7,459 nt of DNA from Burkholderiaceae bacterium (GTDB lineage: Bacteria > Pseudomonadota > Gammaproteobacteria > Burkholderiales > Burkholderiaceae_F): positions 1 to 7,459 of the forward strand of contig JACCYC010000123.1 in the NCBI GenBank assembly GCA_013696665.1, given 5' to 3'. Positions 5,848-7,459 of this stretch are shown one piece after another; position 1 is the first letter of the stretch; every line of letters starts with the position of its first letter. A program made the position numbers and the translations under genes. The notes under the pieces were generated by a model. It ran no database searches, had not been told where the DNA came from, and was given only the letters and a program-made list of their open reading frames with translations.

Positions 5848-7395
5848 GTGTCGGCACCCAGAGCACCACTCGAGTGTTTGAGCAGTCTTCCCTGCCGCGC
5901 GCTCGCGTGCGCGGTGGTAATACTCGCTTACTCTGCCTCTGCGTTTGCGCAGCGGTGGACCATCGCGCCCAGCATCTCCGCGCAAGCTACGCTGACTGAC
6001 AACGCCCGCTATGACGTCGGCTCGCAACGCGAAGCCGACTTGATATTCAACATTTTCCCTGCCATTAGCTTTTTGCGCGAGGGGCCACGGTTGCGCGTTA
6101 ACGGCGCTGCCTCGCTGAATTTCATTGGTTACGCCAACGGCACCCAGACCAGTCGTGTGCTGCCGCAGGCCAATATCCTGGGCAACCTTGAGGCGATCGA
6201 CCGCCTGTTGTATATCGAAGGATCGCTGCTGACAAATCAGGAAGTGCTGAACCCGTTTTTCACACAGTCCGATACGGATTCGACGTTTAACAAATACACC
6301 TACACACAAGCGCGGATTTCGCCTTACCTGCAGGGCAGATTTGGCGACGACTGGCGGTTTCTGGTGCGCAGTGATAACTCTTACACCTACACGTCGCAAT
6401 CCGACACCGCCTTATCGGATGCCTACTATGGGCGGCACCTTGCCGAGTTGGTGCGTATCGCGACGCCCCTTGGAGGATCCTTCCGAGTTCAGAGCGACGT
6501 CACGCGCTTCAACGATCAATCGGAAGCCGATCAGCATCTCGAGGTTGCGCTGGCAACGGTGAATTACGCCTTCACCCCGCAGTTTTCTTTGGGTTTGCGG
6601 GGCGGCTATGAGCGCTCGAATTACACGAGCGATGAGGTGTCAGGGCCAGTTTACGGCGCTGAGCTCGCATGGTTGCCGAACCCCCGCACGCGGCTGGCCG
6701 GATTCTGGGAGAGCCGGTTTTTCGGGCCTAGTTATCAGGCTGGCTTTTCCAACCGTCAGCGGCGTTTCGCTACCGATCTCTCCTTCTCGCGCTCGGTCAC
6801 GACATACCCGCAACTGATCCTGCAGTTGCCAGCGACCGGCAACGTAGCCGGCCTGTTGAACGCAATTCTGATTGCGCGCTTTCCGGATCCGATCGAGCGC
6901 GCTCAGCAGGTGCGCGATCTGATCGCTCGCCAGGTCTTGCCTTCGTCTCTGCGGGGAGCCGTAAATATTTTTTCACAAAGTGTGAACGTCCAGACCTCGG
7001 GGTCTGCAACCTTTGCATTAACCGGCGTGCGCAATACCCTGGCGTTGAATCTGTTTTATTCGAAGACCGACCAGTTGCCAGATGCGGTTATCCCGCCGAC
7101 ATTTATCATTTTCAACAACAATACGCAGAGAGGCGGCTCGCTGTCTCTGAATCATCGGTTAAGTCCGGTGATGGCGTTTAATGCTTCTATCGGCCGGCGC
7201 GAAACACGCGGCTTCGACCAGAACGCCGCTAGTGTGGCCGAGCAGAATACGGTGGAATTGCAGGCCACCCGGCAGCTGACACCGCGCAGTCAAGCGTTTA
7301 TCGGCGCGCGCTATCAGCAACAGGATTCCAATGCGAGTTCAAGCCGCGACACCCACGAAGCGGCCGTCTTTGTTGGCTTTGCGCGCCGGCTTTAG
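5848..7395 (+). CDS. XrtA/PEP-CTERM system-associated outer-membrane beta-barrel (TIGR03016-like)
   Basis: This 515-residue protein is predicted to be an outer-membrane beta-barrel. It has a Sec signal peptide with hydrophobic core ALACAVVILAYSASAFA and likely cleavage at Ala34/Gln35. The mature part has many alternating-polarity segments with aromatic girdles, for example INFSLGLRGGYERSNY-like and LALNLFYSKTD-like stretches, and repeated arginine/aromatic pairs. A helical segment at about 335-364 (rich in Ile, Leu, Arg and Gln, after a Pro-Asp-Pro) interrupts the strands. The last strand is EAAVFVGFARRL, ending in Leu rather than the common terminal Phe. The GTG start lies 7 bases after the kinase stop, with only a weak upstream site, so translation is probably coupled. 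No enzymatic motif is visible. I infer that it forms the channel, or part of it, for the short exporter at 2674-3291; the family's biochemical role is not established to my knowledge. Confidence 0.85.
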   Translation: MSAPRAPLECLSSLPCRALACAVVILAYSASAFAQRWTIAPSISAQATLTDNARYDVGSQREADLIFNIFPAISFLREGPRLRVNGAASLNFIGYANGTQTSRVLPQANILGNLEAIDRLLYIEGSLLTNQEVLNPFFTQSDTDSTFNKYTYTQARISPYLQGRFGDDWRFLVRSDNSYTYTSQSDTALSDAYYGRHLAELVRIATPLGGSFRVQSDVTRFNDQSEADQHLEVALATVNYAFTPQFSLGLRGGYERSNYTSDEVSGPVYGAELAWLPNPRTRLAGFWESRFFGPSYQAGFSNRQRRFATDLSFSRSVTTYPQLILQLPATGNVAGLLNAILIARFPDPIERAQQVRDLIARQVLPSSLRGAVNIFSQSVNVQTSGSATFALTGVRNTLALNLFYSKTDQLPDAVIPPTFIIFNNNTQRGGSLSLNHRLSPVMAFNASIGRRETRGFDQNAASVAEQNTVELQATRQLTPRSQAFIGARYQQQDSNASSSRDTHEAAVFVGFARRL

Positions 7396-7401
7396 ACCGC
7401 G

Positions 7402-7459
7402 ATGTTTGAAACTTTCTACGGATTGACCGGAAAGCCTTTTCAGCTAAGTCCGGATCCCG
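7402..7459 (+). CDS. XrtA-associated ATPase (ExeA/GspA-like AAA, TIGR03015-like), N-terminus only
   Basis: Only 19 codons are visible before the window ends. The start MFETFYGLTGKPFQLSPDP matches the conserved beginning of the ATPase found in XrtA/PEP-CTERM EPS loci and of the related ExeA/GspA family (YGL..KPF.L.PDP). The ATG lies 6 bases after the barrel stop codon without a strong ribosome binding site. The Walker motifs would lie beyond the window. The identification rests on this short motif plus gene order. Confidence 0.8.
   Translation, partial: MFETFYGLTGKPFQLSPDP

Noticed and set aside
5773..6399. 208-codon antisense frame opposite the kinase end and barrel start
   Set aside because: The + strand frame has a signal peptide and family-typical sequence. 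The antisense product has no recognisable features and crosses a gene junction.
1..7459. Mobile elements, CRISPR arrays, tRNA/rRNA genes, riboswitches
   Set aside because: No direct repeats with spacers, no transposase or integrase motifs, no tRNA-like cloverleaf and no recognisable riboswitch core were seen by eye.

Overview
This window is a piece of an exopolysaccharide (EPS) biosynthesis and export locus of the XrtA/PEP-CTERM (exosortase A) type. That locus type is typical of EPS- and biofilm-forming Gram-negative bacteria, most often Betaproteobacteria. The assignment rests on the gene order and on family-specific sequence: a polyprenyl sugar-phosphate transferase of the EpsB type, a short lipoprotein exporter ending IPQSWF, a GNVR-type chain-length protein, a separate small BY-kinase, a large outer-membrane beta-barrel, and the start of the XrtA-associated ATPase. 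Moderately high GC and alternative starts (GTG, TTG) fit a betaproteobacterium, but the exact taxon cannot be read from this sequence.

Layout, all on the + strand. Positions 3-800 hold the C-terminal two thirds of a TviB-type UDP-N-acetylglucosamine 6-dehydrogenase, whose 5' end lies outside the window. Positions 801-1146 are a 346-base noncoding gap with a good sigma-54 promoter candidate (1058-1073) and two dyads just upstream of it. Positions 1147-7459 hold six genes with no convincing terminator between them: the sugar transferase (1147-2541), the export lipoprotein (2674-3291), the chain-length determinant (3343-4908), the tyrosine autokinase (TTG start at 4920, to 5840), the outer-membrane beta-barrel (5848-7395), and the first 19 codons of the ATPase (7402 to the window end). 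The last four are nearly contiguous, with gaps of 11, 7 and 6 bases, which suggests one polycistronic unit.

How they would work together (inference from the families). TviB makes a UDP-linked aminosugar acid. The sugar transferase loads the first sugar-phosphate onto undecaprenyl phosphate. The inner-membrane chain-length protein and its cytoplasmic BY-kinase partner control polymer length and export. The lipoprotein and the beta-barrel together carry the polymer through the periplasm and outer membrane. The flippase, polymerase, glycosyltransferases, exosortase and PrsK/PrsR regulators expected in such loci are not in this window.

The main points of interest are the probable sigma-54 control of the operon, the very short exporter paired with a dedicated beta-barrel, and a BY-kinase with only three tyrosines. 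I see no mobile element, CRISPR array, tRNA or rRNA. Nothing here looks like a wholly new system; it is a recognisable variant of a known but incompletely characterised one.
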